A stretch of 64,000 nucleotides of DNA from Pseudooceanicola sediminis (lineage in GTDB: Bacteria; Pseudomonadota; Alphaproteobacteria; Rhodobacterales; Rhodobacteraceae), in contig NZ_QWJJ01000005.1 of the NCBI RefSeq assembly GCF_003575965.1, forward strand, positions 62,001 through 126,000, written 5' to 3'. The notes beneath the pieces were generated by a model. That model was not told the DNA's origin and did no database searches. It saw only the letters and a list, made by a program, of their open reading frames with translations. Position 1 is the first letter of the stretch. Each line of letters opens with the position of its first letter. This document shows positions 15,334 to 24,478 of this stretch, piece by piece. The position numbers and the translations under genes were made by a program.

Positions 15334-16455
15334 TCAGGGCATCCGGCTGGCAATCCAGCGGGCGAATTCGTAATTTGGCCGCTCAAGATGGCTCAGCGAA
15401 CCGGGCCGCGCCAACCGTCCCTGCATGCCGCGCCACACCCGCTCGGTACAGCCGCGATCCTCGTCATTGACGTGGTCCAGCAGCCCTTTCAACGTGGCGA
15501 AATGCACATCGGCCTGCGGATCGGCGGCAAAGTCGGGATGCAGGCCGCCGCCATAGACGATGTCGACCTCGCCCGGCGCGCTCGGCGTCAGGCAGAGGTA
15601 CCAGAAATAGCCCGGTGTCAGCGTGATCAGCAGCGACGGATAGATCGCCATCAGCCAGGTCCGATACCGATCATCGCCCTGCAACGTCGTGTTGTCCTTG
15701 TGGGCAATCGACAGCGCGATGGAATCGTCCTTCAGGATGTGGTGATAGTTGAAATTGGCCTTACCCTCGGGGCAGGTCATGCGGCGCAGATCCACCGCGC
15801 CGCCGATCGTCGCCCCATGACACACCGGCAGGTGATAGCTCTCCATGAAGTTCTCGGCCAGGATCTTCCAGTTGGTGTTCCAGTGGTGCTCCTCTCGGAA
15901 GGTTTCGACATAGCTGGACATGTCGAGATAGCCGACCAGATCGTCGACCTCGCTCAGCTGCGCCTGCGGTTCGGGCAGATCCGCGTCCAGCGTCACCATG
16001 ATCCATCCGTTCCAGTTGACACAGCGGATCGCGGGCAGGCTGTTGGCCTCCTTGCAGAACCCCGCGTTCATGTCCATCGCCGGGGCGCCGCGCAGGCTGC
16101 CGTCCAGCGAATAGGTCCACGCGTGGTAGGGGCAGGTGATCACGCGCGTGTTGCCGCGCCCCTCCAGCAGCACCGACATGCGATGGCGGCAGACGTTCGA
16201 CATGGCGCGCAGCTGCCCCTCGCGGTCGCGCAGGATCAGCACCGGTTCGCCCGCGATCTGCATCGTCAGGTAATCGCCGGGCTGCTTCAGCGCATCGGCG
16301 CGCCCGGCACACAGCCAGGATTTCGCAAACACATGGGCCGCCTCCAGTTCCTGGAACTCGGGCGATGTATAGACGGATATCGGCATCGCATGGGCGTGTT
16401 CGAAAGCGACGGCGACATTGGCGCGCAGCTCGGCGGCGGGGTCATGAATGTTCAT
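15334..16455 (-). CDS. Rieske non-heme iron oxygenase, quaternary-amine (CntA/GbcA-like) type
   Basis: A 373-residue oxygenase alpha subunit. The Rieske [2Fe-2S] site is Cys89-X-His91 and Cys108-X2-His111. The catalytic iron site reads ENFMESYHLPVCH, with His208 and His213 and a glutamate at 205. Ring-hydroxylating dioxygenases have aspartate there; glutamate is typical of CntA-like enzymes that oxidise carnitine or betaines. The start at 16455 follows AGGAGA; a longer open frame has no ribosome site. No reductase gene is adjacent, so the electron donor is elsewhere. The substrate is not certain. Confidence 0.85.
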   Translation of the reverse strand: MNIHDPAAELRANVAVAFEHAHAMPISVYTSPEFQELEAAHVFAKSWLCAGRADALKQPGDYLTMQIAGEPVLILRDREGQLRAMSNVCRHRMSVLLEGRGNTRVITCPYHAWTYSLDGSLRGAPAMDMNAGFCKEANSLPAIRCVNWNGWIMVTLDADLPEPQAQLSEVDDLVGYLDMSSYVETFREEHHWNTNWKILAENFMESYHLPVCHGATIGGAVDLRRMTCPEGKANFNYHHILKDDSIALSIAHKDNTTLQGDDRYRTWLMAIYPSLLITLTPGYFWYLCLTPSAPGEVDIVYGGGLHPDFAADPQADVHFATLKGLLDHVNDEDRGCTERVWRGMQGRLARPGSLSHLERPNYEFARWIASRMP

Positions 16456-16617
16456 CAGTTTCTCCTGATCGGCGGCCGCTTTGGGAAATGCTCCCAGCTT
16501 CGCACGCACAGGCCGCGCCTCCCTCAGGCGGCCACAGCCACAGGTTCTGCCCTTGTGCCACGAAAGCAAGCGTCATCTTGGCGCCTGCCCCACCACGCAC
16601 GAAAAAATGTCCGTCAA

Positions 16618-18348
16618 TTAGGCGGCTGTCTCGCGCGCGCTCAACGCGCAGATGGCCGCGTGCTGGCTCAGGAACACCTCGCCCGTCATCTCGTCCAGGA
16701 AATGACTGCGTTTCAGACGGTCCATCACCGGGCCCTTCACTTCGCTCAGGTGCAGCCGCACGCCCGCGTCCCGCAGCCGGGTGTTGATCGCTTCCAGTGA
16801 CTCCAGCGCCGACAGGTCGATATCGTTCACCGCGGCAAACATCAGCACCACGTCCCGCAGGCCGGGCTTTTCGGCGGCATGGCGCATCAGTTGATCTTCC
16901 AGAAAGCGGGCGTTGGGAAAATACAGGCTCTCGTCGACACGCAGCGACAGAACCTGCGGCTGCGTTTCCACATCATGGCGCAGCACGTTGCGATAATGTT
17001 CACTGCCCGGCATCCGTCCAACCACGGCGATATGGGGCCGCGACGTCTTGTACAGGTGCACCAGAACCGATGTCACGACGCCCGCCGTCACGCCAACCTC
17101 CACCCCCATCACCAGGGTCAGCAGGATGGTCACGCTGACCGCCGCGAAATCCGCCCGACTAAAGGCCCAGGCGCGCCGCAGGATCGAAAAATCGACCAGG
17201 CTCAGCACCGCGACGATGATGGTGGCGGCCAGCGTCGCCTTGGGCAGGTAATGGATCAGCGGCGTCAGGAACACCGCCGCCAGCGCCAGCCCAACCGCAG
17301 TAAACGCCCCCGCAGCCGGGGTTTCGGCCCCCGCATCATAGTTCACCACGGACCGCGAAAACCCGCCCGTCACCGGAAAGCCACCGGTCAGCGCCGCCCC
17401 GATATTGGCCGCACCCAGCCCGATAAGCTCCTGGTCGGGGTCGATCCGCTGACGCTTTTTTGCGGCCAGCGTCTGCGCCACGGAAATGCTCTCGACAAAA
17501 CCGATGATGGAGATCAGCAGCGCGGGCAGGGCCAATTCCCGCACCAGCTCGGGCCTGAGCGATGGCAGCGTCAGCGGTGGCAGACTCTGCGGTACCTCCC
17601 CCACGATGGCGACACCCTGCGCCCCCAGATCAAGGCCCCAGGTGACCAGCGTGGTCGCCACGATCGCCAGGACCGGCCCGGTCTTGGCAACCAGATCGGC
17701 CATCCGCGGCCCCAGGCCGATCCGCCACAACAGCGGCTTCAGCCCCTTGCGCACCCAGAACAGGAACACCATCGCCGACAGACCCAGGCACAGGGTCACC
17801 GGGTTGATCTCGCCCAGATGGGGCCACAACGCGGACACGATCTCGATCAGCGTATTGCCCTCGCCCTGGATCCCCAACAGATGCCGCAACTGGCTGGCCG
17901 CAATCAGGATTCCACTGGCGGTGATGAACCCCGCAATCACCGGGTGCGACAGGAAATTCGCGACAAAGCCCAATCGGAACAGACCCAGGGCCAGCAGGAT
18001 CGCCCCGGACATCAGCGCCAGCGTCACCGCCGCCGCCGCGTATCCCGCCGTCCCGCTGGCAGCGATATTGCCCACGGCCGCGGCCGTCATCAGCGACACC
18101 ACCGCCACCGGCCCCACCGCCAGCGCCCGGCTGGTGCCGAACACCGCGTACAACAGGATCGGTGCGATCGACGCATAGATACCGGCCTCGGGCGGCAGAC
18201 CCGCCAACAGCGCATAGGCCAGCGATTGCGGGATCAGCATGATCGTCACGATCAGCGCGGCCACGATATCTCCGCCAAAGGACGACCGGTCATAGCGCCG
18301 CCCCCAATCGAGAATTGGCAGGTAACGCGCAATCGAGTGCAGGTTCAT
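16618..18348 (-). CDS. SulP-family anion transporter with STAS domain
   Basis: A 576-residue membrane protein. Residues about 20-430 carry the SulP transport core (GDIVAALIVTIMLIPQSLAYALLAGLPPEAGIYAS is cut here to its key motif IPQSLAYA), and residues about 450-560 a cytoplasmic STAS domain ending in DLSALESLEAINTRL. SulP proteins move sulfate, bicarbonate or other anions. It lies 180 bp downstream of the persulfide dioxygenase gene on the same strand, in the SqrR neighbourhood, which suggests export of sulfite or sulfate from sulfide oxidation. That role is inferred. Confidence 0.88.
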   Translation of the reverse strand: MNLHSIARYLPILDWGRRYDRSSFGGDIVAALIVTIMLIPQSLAYALLAGLPPEAGIYASIAPILLYAVFGTSRALAVGPVAVVSLMTAAAVGNIAASGTAGYAAAAVTLALMSGAILLALGLFRLGFVANFLSHPVIAGFITASGILIAASQLRHLLGIQGEGNTLIEIVSALWPHLGEINPVTLCLGLSAMVFLFWVRKGLKPLLWRIGLGPRMADLVAKTGPVLAIVATTLVTWGLDLGAQGVAIVGEVPQSLPPLTLPSLRPELVRELALPALLISIIGFVESISVAQTLAAKKRQRIDPDQELIGLGAANIGAALTGGFPVTGGFSRSVVNYDAGAETPAAGAFTAVGLALAAVFLTPLIHYLPKATLAATIIVAVLSLVDFSILRRAWAFSRADFAAVSVTILLTLVMGVEVGVTAGVVTSVLVHLYKTSRPHIAVVGRMPGSEHYRNVLRHDVETQPQVLSLRVDESLYFPNARFLEDQLMRHAAEKPGLRDVVLMFAAVNDIDLSALESLEAINTRLRDAGVRLHLSEVKGPVMDRLKRSHFLDEMTGEVFLSQHAAICALSARETAA

Positions 18349-18528
18349 CTAGGCAGTCCCATTCAGGTTGATCGGGCAACAGGCAGGGTATGTGCAGAAT
18401 GGCCAGCGTCAGGCCCGGCCAGCTACAGGCCGGCCATGGGCCAGCCACGGGCCGGCGCCGCGAGGCGGGCAGCGGATATCGACAGGCCGGGGCGTGGTCC
18501 GCATGACGGCCACGCCCTGCCCCATATC

Positions 18529-19446
18529 TCACTCGAACCGGTTCACCGGCAGCTTCAGATAGGCGTTGCCATCCGCCTCGACCGGGGGCAGCCGCCCTCC
18601 GCGCAGGTTGATCTGCAGGGCCGCCAGAATGCGGGTCGGCAGCGACAGCGTGGCATCGCGTGCCTGGCGACGGGCGATCCAGTCGGTACGCTGGGTGCCG
18701 TCGCGCACATGGATGTTGCGGGCCTTGTGGTCGGCGACCGTCGCTTCCCATTCCGGCGTCTTGCGGGTCGAGGTGCCATAGTCATGACCGACGAACAGGC
18801 GCGTCTGCGACGGCAGCGACAGGATCTGCTGGATCGATTGCCACAGCGCCGAGGTATCGCCACCGGGGAAATCCGACCGCGACGTCCCGGCATCGGGCTG
18901 CATCAGGGTGTCATGCACAAACGCCGCATCGCCGCAGACATAGCTTACCGAACCCAGCGTATGCCCCGGCGACAGCATCACCCGCACCTCCAGATCTCCG
19001 ATGCGAAACACCTCCTCCGCCTCGAATAGGCGGTCGAAATCGCGATGCGGATCAAACGCGTCGGGCAGGTTATACAGATCGGCCCAGAGGCCCGCGATCT
19101 CGGGCACCCGCGCGCCAATCGCCGCAGGCGCGCCCGTGCGCGCCCTCAACTGGGCCGAGGCCATGACATGGTCGGCATGGGGGTGGGTGTCCAGCACCCA
19201 TTGCACCGTCAGCCCCTGCGCGCGCACCAGCTCCAGAACCTGGTCCATGCTCTGCGTGGAAAAGCGATAATTCTTCGGATCAAAGTTCCACACCACATCG
19301 ATCAGCGCCGCCTGGCGTGTCACCGGATCGGCACAGATATACTGGATCGAACCTGTGTCAGGCTCGTAGATCCCCCAGACATCGGGGCTGCCCGCGCCCG
19401 TCGACGCGGAATGACGGACGAGCGGGGTACGCAGTAGATCGCTCAT
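18529..19446 (-). CDS. Persulfide dioxygenase, ETHE1/Blh-like metallo-beta-lactamase-fold protein
   Basis: A 305-residue metallo-beta-lactamase-fold protein. The metal motif THPHADH gives His88, His90, Asp92 and His93; further ligands are in SPGHTLGS, FVHDTLM and VGHDYG. In ETHE1-type enzymes a single Fe(II) oxidises glutathione persulfide to sulfite. I place the start at 19446, just after a GAAAGAGG site; the upstream frame is not coding. It diverges from a SqrR/BigR-like repressor gene, the standard Blh-BigR arrangement, and is followed by a SulP gene. Confidence 0.88.
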   Translation of the reverse strand: MSDLLRTPLVRHSASTGAGSPDVWGIYEPDTGSIQYICADPVTRQAALIDVVWNFDPKNYRFSTQSMDQVLELVRAQGLTVQWVLDTHPHADHVMASAQLRARTGAPAAIGARVPEIAGLWADLYNLPDAFDPHRDFDRLFEAEEVFRIGDLEVRVMLSPGHTLGSVSYVCGDAAFVHDTLMQPDAGTSRSDFPGGDTSALWQSIQQILSLPSQTRLFVGHDYGTSTRKTPEWEATVADHKARNIHVRDGTQRTDWIARRQARDATLSLPTRILAALQINLRGGRLPPVEADGNAYLKLPVNRFE

Positions 19447-19616
19447 GCTGGGCCTCTTTCCTTCGATATGCGGGGCAACACGGCCTCGACCGCGCGCGCC
19501 CCGGGCCACCTTTTTCGGGGGCCATGGTCTCTCTTGTCTCTTGCCCGGCATGGCCGCACACACCGCCGATATTTGCGGGTGCGGGCCTTGCCTGGCTCTG
19601 TCATGCAGATATATTA

Positions 19617-19633
19617 TGAATCACTTATATTCA
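19617..19633. promoter_or_regulatory. Candidate SqrR/BigR operator
   Basis: TGAAT-CACTTAT-ATTCA is an inverted repeat inside an AT-rich island (about 19608-19650) unlike the GC-rich surroundings. It sits 11 bp before the repressor start, in the divergent gap with the persulfide dioxygenase gene. BigR boxes are AT-rich dyads of this kind. Binding is inferred. Confidence 0.55.
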
Positions 19634-19644
19634 AGAGGAAGAAT

Positions 19645-19947
19645 ATGAAAGCAGGCATGGATCTTCGCGACGGCGATATTCGCAGGGCGGCGACACTGAT
19701 GGCGATGCTTGCCTCCGAGGCGCGATTGCAGATCCTGTGCCGACTGGTCGACGCTGAACGCTCGGTCGGTGACCTGGCCCGCGCCTGCGACCTGTCGCAG
19801 CCCAGCATGTCGCAGCACCTGAGGAAACTGAAGGACGCTGAGCTGGTCGTCGCACGCCGCGACGGCCAGACCATCTGGTATTCTCTCAGCGGAGGAGAGG
19901 TCGCCGCGATCCTGAAAACCCTGCACGGCCTTTACTGCGCCCGCTGA
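19645..19947 (+). CDS. ArsR-family persulfide-sensing repressor, SqrR/BigR-like
   Basis: A 100-residue winged-helix repressor; the recognition helix is in CDLSQPSMSQHLRKL. Cys32 and Cys98 are 66 residues apart, the same spacing as the sensing pair Cys41/Cys107 of Rhodobacter SqrR, which form a polysulfide bridge on sulfide exposure. A further cysteine, Cys48, lies in the helix-turn-helix region. The start at 19645 follows AAGAGGAAG. It diverges from the persulfide dioxygenase gene and probably represses it and itself until sulfide appears. Confidence 0.9.
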   Translation: MKAGMDLRDGDIRRAATLMAMLASEARLQILCRLVDAERSVGDLARACDLSQPSMSQHLRKLKDAELVVARRDGQTIWYSLSGGEVAAILKTLHGLYCAR

Positions 19948-20026
19948 AACCGGCCCGCCCCGTCCCTGGCACGATCAGCGCGCGCCATACGCAGCCGGCG
20001 GGTCGCACCGGCGCGGCGCAAACACG

Positions 20027-21172
20027 TCAGGAGCCCGCAGCCTGCGGCCCCATCCCCGACGGCCAGGGGGCGATCGCCGGGCGCGCCACCACCGCCTCGT
20101 GTTCGCCAAAGACAACCTGGTCGCGCCCCTCGACCTTGGCCCGGTACAGCGCCCGGTCCGCGATCTCGAAGGCATCCTCAAGCCGCAATGTCGCCGCCCC
20201 CCAGCAGACGCCGATGCTGGCCGTGGTCGGCGGCGCGTTCCTGGCCTTCACCATGTCCAGCTCGGAAATTGCCGCGCGGATTCTCTGGGCAATGGCAGCG
20301 GCCTGTTCCAGGGTCGACGACGGCAGGCAAACTGCGAATTCCTCACCTCCGAACCGGGCGACCAGGTCGCCATCGCGCACGCAGGTCGACAGCTTGCGCG
20401 CGGCGGCGATCAGCACCTTGTCCCCCCCGGCATGGCCGAGCACGTCATTGACCTTCTTGAAATTGTCCAGGTCGACCAACAGAAAGGCCATGTCCTTCGA
20501 TGTGCCGGTCCGGGTCACGGTGGCATAGGCCGCCTCAAAGGCGCGCCGGTTCAGCAGCCCGGTCAGGGGGTCGATCGACGCCTGCGCCTGTAGCCGCCTC
20601 CACCGTCGCGCCCGGCGCCTCTCGCGCTCCAGGAATCCGCCAAGAACCGTGGTGCCGATGATATTGGTCACCACCAGGAACGGCACGGCCGACGAAAAGA
20701 CCGCCCCCCAGTAACTGCGCGGCAACAGAAACGTACAGACATAGGACAGGCTGATCGTCAGCCCCAGACCAACCAGCAGCTTCCGACTGGTCCGTTCCTG
20801 ATTGCGCGTGAAATGCCGCCATGCCAATCCGGCGCAGGTCGCCACGAACAGCGACACGATGCACACGATCGCCAGCGGCTGGTCTTCGTAATATCGGGTC
20901 ACGGCGGCCATGACAAAACTGATCAGCCCCGCCAACGGCCCCACAAAGGCCCCGGCGCAGCCCACGAACAGATTGCGCGGATCGATCTGGATGCCGTTGA
21001 TGTGCATGACAGGTTGCAGCGATGCGGCGGCCGCACCGAACCCCAGGATCAGCCCCAGGACGATATTGCGTACCAGGCGGTGCGACAGGTTACGCGTTGC
21101 GATCCCGTAACTGATGGCAACCAACGCCATAAGACCGGCAAAATTGGCCGTCGATAAAAGATAGAGCGACAT
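20027..21172 (-). CDS. Diguanylate cyclase with LytS-like membrane sensor domain
   Basis: A 381-residue protein. Residues 1-185 hold about five or six membrane helices of the 5TMR-LYT type (GIQIDPRNLFVGCAGAFVGP is typical). Residues about 200-360 form a GGDEF domain with active site GGEEF and an inhibitory I-site RDGD five residues upstream, so product feedback is expected. It makes cyclic di-GMP from two GTP. It stands alone; the preceding 484 bp are gene-free. The signal sensed is unknown. Confidence 0.9.
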   Translation of the reverse strand: MSLYLLSTANFAGLMALVAISYGIATRNLSHRLVRNIVLGLILGFGAAAASLQPVMHINGIQIDPRNLFVGCAGAFVGPLAGLISFVMAAVTRYYEDQPLAIVCIVSLFVATCAGLAWRHFTRNQERTSRKLLVGLGLTISLSYVCTFLLPRSYWGAVFSSAVPFLVVTNIIGTTVLGGFLERERRRARRWRRLQAQASIDPLTGLLNRRAFEAAYATVTRTGTSKDMAFLLVDLDNFKKVNDVLGHAGGDKVLIAAARKLSTCVRDGDLVARFGGEEFAVCLPSSTLEQAAAIAQRIRAAISELDMVKARNAPPTTASIGVCWGAATLRLEDAFEIADRALYRAKVEGRDQVVFGEHEAVVARPAIAPWPSGMGPQAAGS

Positions 21173-21656
21173 GAAATGGGGTACTCATTACCAAATTGTC
21201 TGAGCGAAATTCGCGCCCGCCGGGGGGTGATGCGGCATTAAAGTATGATAATATCGATTTGTGCAACCCTTGTGGCGCCTGCCGTCTTGCCGTTAGGTCA
21301 ATTCTCTTTCCGACAGGGCCAGACAGGGCCATTCTTCCCCCTATTTCCCGCGTGTCAGGGGCAAATCCCGGCACTGCCATCGCGAATGGCCTCTGCCTCG
21401 CACACGGAGCACGCGCAAACCATACGGAATCGAACGGACTTTGAGGGGGGAGTATCTGAACGGGGTCTGCCGCCCGGGTCCTTCCACGCGCCACGGCATT
21501 GACCCGCGGGGCAGACACGCGGCAAAGGCCGGCGCCTCTGGCAAGGGGGCGGAATGCCTCCGGGTGGATCGGGCGCTGCTGAAGAGGTCGTCAAAGCCTC
21601 TGCGCGCCAGAGGCAGACGGCGGCAGGCGCCCGTCGTCGCGGGCGCCTGCGGGTCT
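21173..21656. other. 484-bp gene-free interval
   Basis: Upstream region of the diguanylate cyclase gene and downstream region of the molybdenum hydroxylase gene. The part near 21180-21260 is AT-richer and should hold the cyclase promoter. A hairpin at 21623-21650 is the only other structure I see. Open frames here have no family resemblance. Confidence 0.6.
21623..21650 (-). terminator. Hairpin after the molybdenum hydroxylase operon
   Basis: GCAGGCGCCCG (21623-21633) pairs with CGGGCGCCTGC (21640-21650) over a six-base loop, seven bases past the operon's last stop codon (minus strand). No T-run follows. Confidence 0.65.
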
Positions 21657-23993
21657 TCAGCCCTTGAGGGCGCTCAGCACATCTGCGGGGCGGATCGGCA
21701 GCTGCCGCAGCCGCACCCCCACCGCCGAATGGATCGCGTTGGCGATGGCCGGGGCAATGACCGTGGTGCCCGGTTCACCCAGGCCTACGGGTACCTCCGT
21801 ACTGTCGACAAAGGCGATCTCCATCGGCGGCGTGTCGATCATCCGCAACGGCGTGTAGGTGCCAAGGTTCACGTCGCTGACATTGCCGTCCTCGAACGTC
21901 GTCCCTTCGTACAGCGCCATGGACAGACCCCAGAGGGCCGCCCCTTCGCATTGCGCCAGCGCGCTGTCAGGATCGACAACCGTGCCGCAATCGAAGGCCA
22001 GCCAGATCTTCTGCACCTCGATGCGGCCAGTCTCGCGATCCACCCGCACCTGCACCGCACCTGCGGTCCAGGTCGGCATGGTGCGCGACTGGCCAAAGGT
22101 GGTGGCGATGCCGATGGCCGTGTCCGCCGGCAGATCCGCCGTGCCATACCCCGACATCTGCGCGACCCGTTCCAGCACGTTGGCCTGGCGCGATGCACCG
22201 CCCACGGCATTCGGCGCCGACCCGGCATTCTGGCCTTCTGCCTTCAGGTGGCGCAGCCGGAATTCCAGCGGATCGGCCCCCAGTTTCAGGGCCGCCTCGT
22301 CCATGAAGCTCTCGACGGCAAAGTTCGTCCAGCCCGGCCCGACCGAGCGCAGCCAGCCGGGGCGGAACGTCTTGTTGGCCAGGTCGTTGGATATCGCCCG
22401 CACCCGGTGCGCGCCGACCGAATACCAATGGTCGGCCCCGTCGATGGCAAAGGGGTCGTAGGGTTCGTCGTTCACCCCCTTGGGCATGAAGGACGGCACC
22501 ATCACCCCCGTCGGCCAGCCCGCGGCGGCATGGTGTTCCATCCCGACAACGCCGTTGTCGGCGTCGAACGCCATTCGCAGCTTTTGCACGCTGGGCGAAC
22601 GCGGGCTGTCGAACTGGGCATCGTCTTCGCGAAAGAACACCAGCTTGACCGGCTTGCCATCCAAAGCCTTCGAGGCGAGGGCCGCCGGAACCGTATAGTC
22701 GCCGTTCAGGCGACGGCCGAACCCACCGCCCAGCATGTAGGTGCGCATGACGATCTTGTCCGCCGGGACATCCAGCGCGCTCGACAGTGTCGGCAGGATC
22801 AGCGATTGCCACTGGTTGCCCGTGTGGATTTCCCAGATGCCATCGTCATTGCGGAACACCGTCGCGTTCAGCGGCTCAAGCTGGAAATGCAGCACCGTCT
22901 GCGTGACATATTCGGCCTCCAGGATATCCGCCGCCCCCTCAAAGGCGCCTGTCGTATCCGGCGTCTGGGTCGGCAGGATCGCACCCACCGTTTCATCCGC
23001 GATCAGGGCCCGCGACCGATCGTTGATATCGGCCTCGGTAACGGCGGCGGTGTCGCCCGCGCTCCAATCGACCTCGATCCGCTCCGACGCCCACTTGGCC
23101 GCCATCAGCGTCTCGCCCAGCACCACGACCCAGCCGGGCACGGTGCCCGAGGGGTCGTCCAGTGTCAGCGTCTGCAAGTACCCCTTCACGTCGCGGGCCC
23201 CGCTGTCATCCACCGAAGAAACGCTGGCGCCCAGCCGCGTCGGCGGCAACAGCGGCACCCCATAGACCATGCCCTCGACCTTGGCATCCAGACCGTAGAT
23301 CGTCTTGCCATCGGTCTTGTTCGCGATGTCCAGCGCGGTGACGTCCTGCCCCACCAGCCGCAATTGCGAATGTGGCTTCAGGGGCAGCGCCTTCAGCTCG
23401 TCCTCGGTGAACGACCGCTCCAGCCCGCCCGCCACCAGCTCGGCATAGCTGATGCTGTTGCCGCCATTGCTGACGACCCCGTCGCGCACGCTGCAGGCAG
23501 AGGCCTCGACGCCCCATTTCTGCGCCGCCGCCTCGATCAGGGCCGTGCGGCCCGCCGCACCGGCCTGTCGATACACCGGCCAGCTCTGCCAGACGGACCA
23601 GCTGCCGCCCGTGACCATGGTGCCCCATTTCTCGGCCGTGTCGACATGGGTGATATGCACCGACTCCCACGCGACCTCCAGCTCGTCCGCCAGGATACGG
23701 GCGATGGCGGTGCCGACGTGCTGCCCCATCTCGGCGCGCGTGATATTCACGTTCACCCGCCCGTCACCGTCGATCCAGTACCACAACGTCGGCTCGAACG
23801 CCGCGCCATCCGGGGTGATCGGCACCCCATCGGCTGCGGCCGGGTCCATCGCGGCAACGGAAGGGCGTGGAAAACCAAAGGCAACCCCCGCCGCGGTCAT
23901 AGACACCAGAAAGCCGCGCCGCGTCATGGCCCCGGCGTGCGGGGCCTTGCCCGACGGCGTCGTCGCCAGGCGTGAAAGCAGTTTGTTACCCAT
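21657..23993 (-). CDS. Exported molybdenum hydroxylase large subunit, IorB-like
   Basis: A 778-residue protein of the isoquinoline 1-oxidoreductase/aldehyde oxidoreductase large-subunit family, which binds the molybdopterin cytosine dinucleotide cofactor. The N-terminus carries a twin-arginine signal ([19 protein letters not shown] near residue 23), so the folded enzyme is sent to the periplasm. [13 protein letters not shown] motif replaces the GGGFGGKE of cytoplasmic xanthine dehydrogenases, and the C-terminal [15 protein letters not shown] holds the expected catalytic glutamate. It overlaps the small-subunit gene by 8 bp and shares an operon with a triheme cytochrome. The substrate is an aldehyde or N-heterocycle; which one is unknown. 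Confidence 0.88.
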   Translation of the reverse strand: MGNKLLSRLATTPSGKAPHAGAMTRRGFLVSMTAAGVAFGFPRPSVAAMDPAAADGVPITPDGAAFEPTLWYWIDGDGRVNVNITRAEMGQHVGTAIARILADELEVAWESVHITHVDTAEKWGTMVTGGSWSVWQSWPVYRQAGAAGRTALIEAAAQKWGVEASACSVRDGVVSNGGNSISYAELVAGGLERSFTEDELKALPLKPHSQLRLVGQDVTALDIANKTDGKTIYGLDAKVEGMVYGVPLLPPTRLGASVSSVDDSGARDVKGYLQTLTLDDPSGTVPGWVVVLGETLMAAKWASERIEVDWSAGDTAAVTEADINDRSRALIADETVGAILPTQTPDTTGAFEGAADILEAEYVTQTVLHFQLEPLNATVFRNDDGIWEIHTGNQWQSLILPTLSSALDVPADKIVMRTYMLGGGFGRRLNGDYTVPAALASKALDGKPVKLVFFREDDAQFDSPRSPSVQKLRMAFDADNGVVGMEHHAAAGWPTGVMVPSFMPKGVNDEPYDPFAIDGADHWYSVGAHRVRAISNDLANKTFRPGWLRSVGPGWTNFAVESFMDEAALKLGADPLEFRLRHLKAEGQNAGSAPNAVGGASRQANVLERVAQMSGYGTADLPADTAIGIATTFGQSRTMPTWTAGAVQVRVDRETGRIEVQKIWLAFDCGTVVDPDSALAQCEGAALWGLSMALYEGTTFEDGNVSDVNLGTYTPLRMIDTPPMEIAFVDSTEVPVGLGEPGTTVIAPAIANAIHSAVGVRLRQLPIRPADVLSALKG

Positions 23994-24459
23994 TGTCTTG
24001 TGCTCCCGACAGTGCGGTCGCGGCCTCGCGGACCGCCTTGCGAATACGCGGATAGGTCATGCAGCGGCACAGGTTGCCCGTCATGACCGCGTCGATATCG
24101 TCGTCGCTGGGGTTCGGAATGTCGTGCAACAGCGCGGCGGCCTGCATGATCTGACCCGACTGGCAATAGCCGCATTGCGGCACCCGCAGATTGCGCCAGG
24201 CCTCCTGCACCGGGTGATTGCCCGCCTCGTCCAGCCCCTCGATCGTGGTGATCTCGGTGCCCGCGACATCGCCCAGCAGCGTGATGCAGGATCGGGTCGC
24301 GCGCCCGCCCACATGCACCGTGCAGGCGCCGCACATGCCGATACCACAGCCGAACTTTGTCCCCGTCAGCCCGATCTCATCCCGGATGGCCCAAAGCAGC
24401 GGGGTCTGCGGATCTGCGTCGACGCTGACAGCGCGCCCGTTGATCGTGAACTCTATCAT
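23986..24459 (-). CDS. Molybdenum hydroxylase [2Fe-2S] small subunit, IorA-like
   Basis: A 157-residue iron-sulfur protein. The plant-type cluster is in [16 protein letters not shown] with a fourth cysteine in RSCITLL; the second, all-helical cluster uses QCGYCQSG and LCRCMTYPR. It passes electrons from the molybdenum centre in the large subunit to an outside acceptor, here most likely the cytochrome encoded just upstream. The start at 24459 follows AAGGGA. It has no signal of its own, so it presumably travels with the twin-arginine large subunit. Confidence 0.9.
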   Translation of the reverse strand: MIEFTINGRAVSVDADPQTPLLWAIRDEIGLTGTKFGCGIGMCGACTVHVGGRATRSCITLLGDVAGTEITTIEGLDEAGNHPVQEAWRNLRVPQCGYCQSGQIMQAAALLHDIPNPSDDDIDAVMTGNLCRCMTYPRIRKAVREAATALSGAQDNG

Positions 24460-24478
24460 TGTGTGTATCCCTTGATGA

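Noticed and set aside
16879-19029. A 716-residue plus-strand frame over SulP and the persulfide dioxygenase
   Set aside because: Highly basic, Arg/Gln-rich antisense product without motifs.
21441-23975. An 844-residue plus-strand open frame opposite the molybdenum hydroxylase
   Set aside because: Antisense artefact of GC-rich codon use; the minus-strand translation has twin-arginine, cofactor and catalytic motifs.
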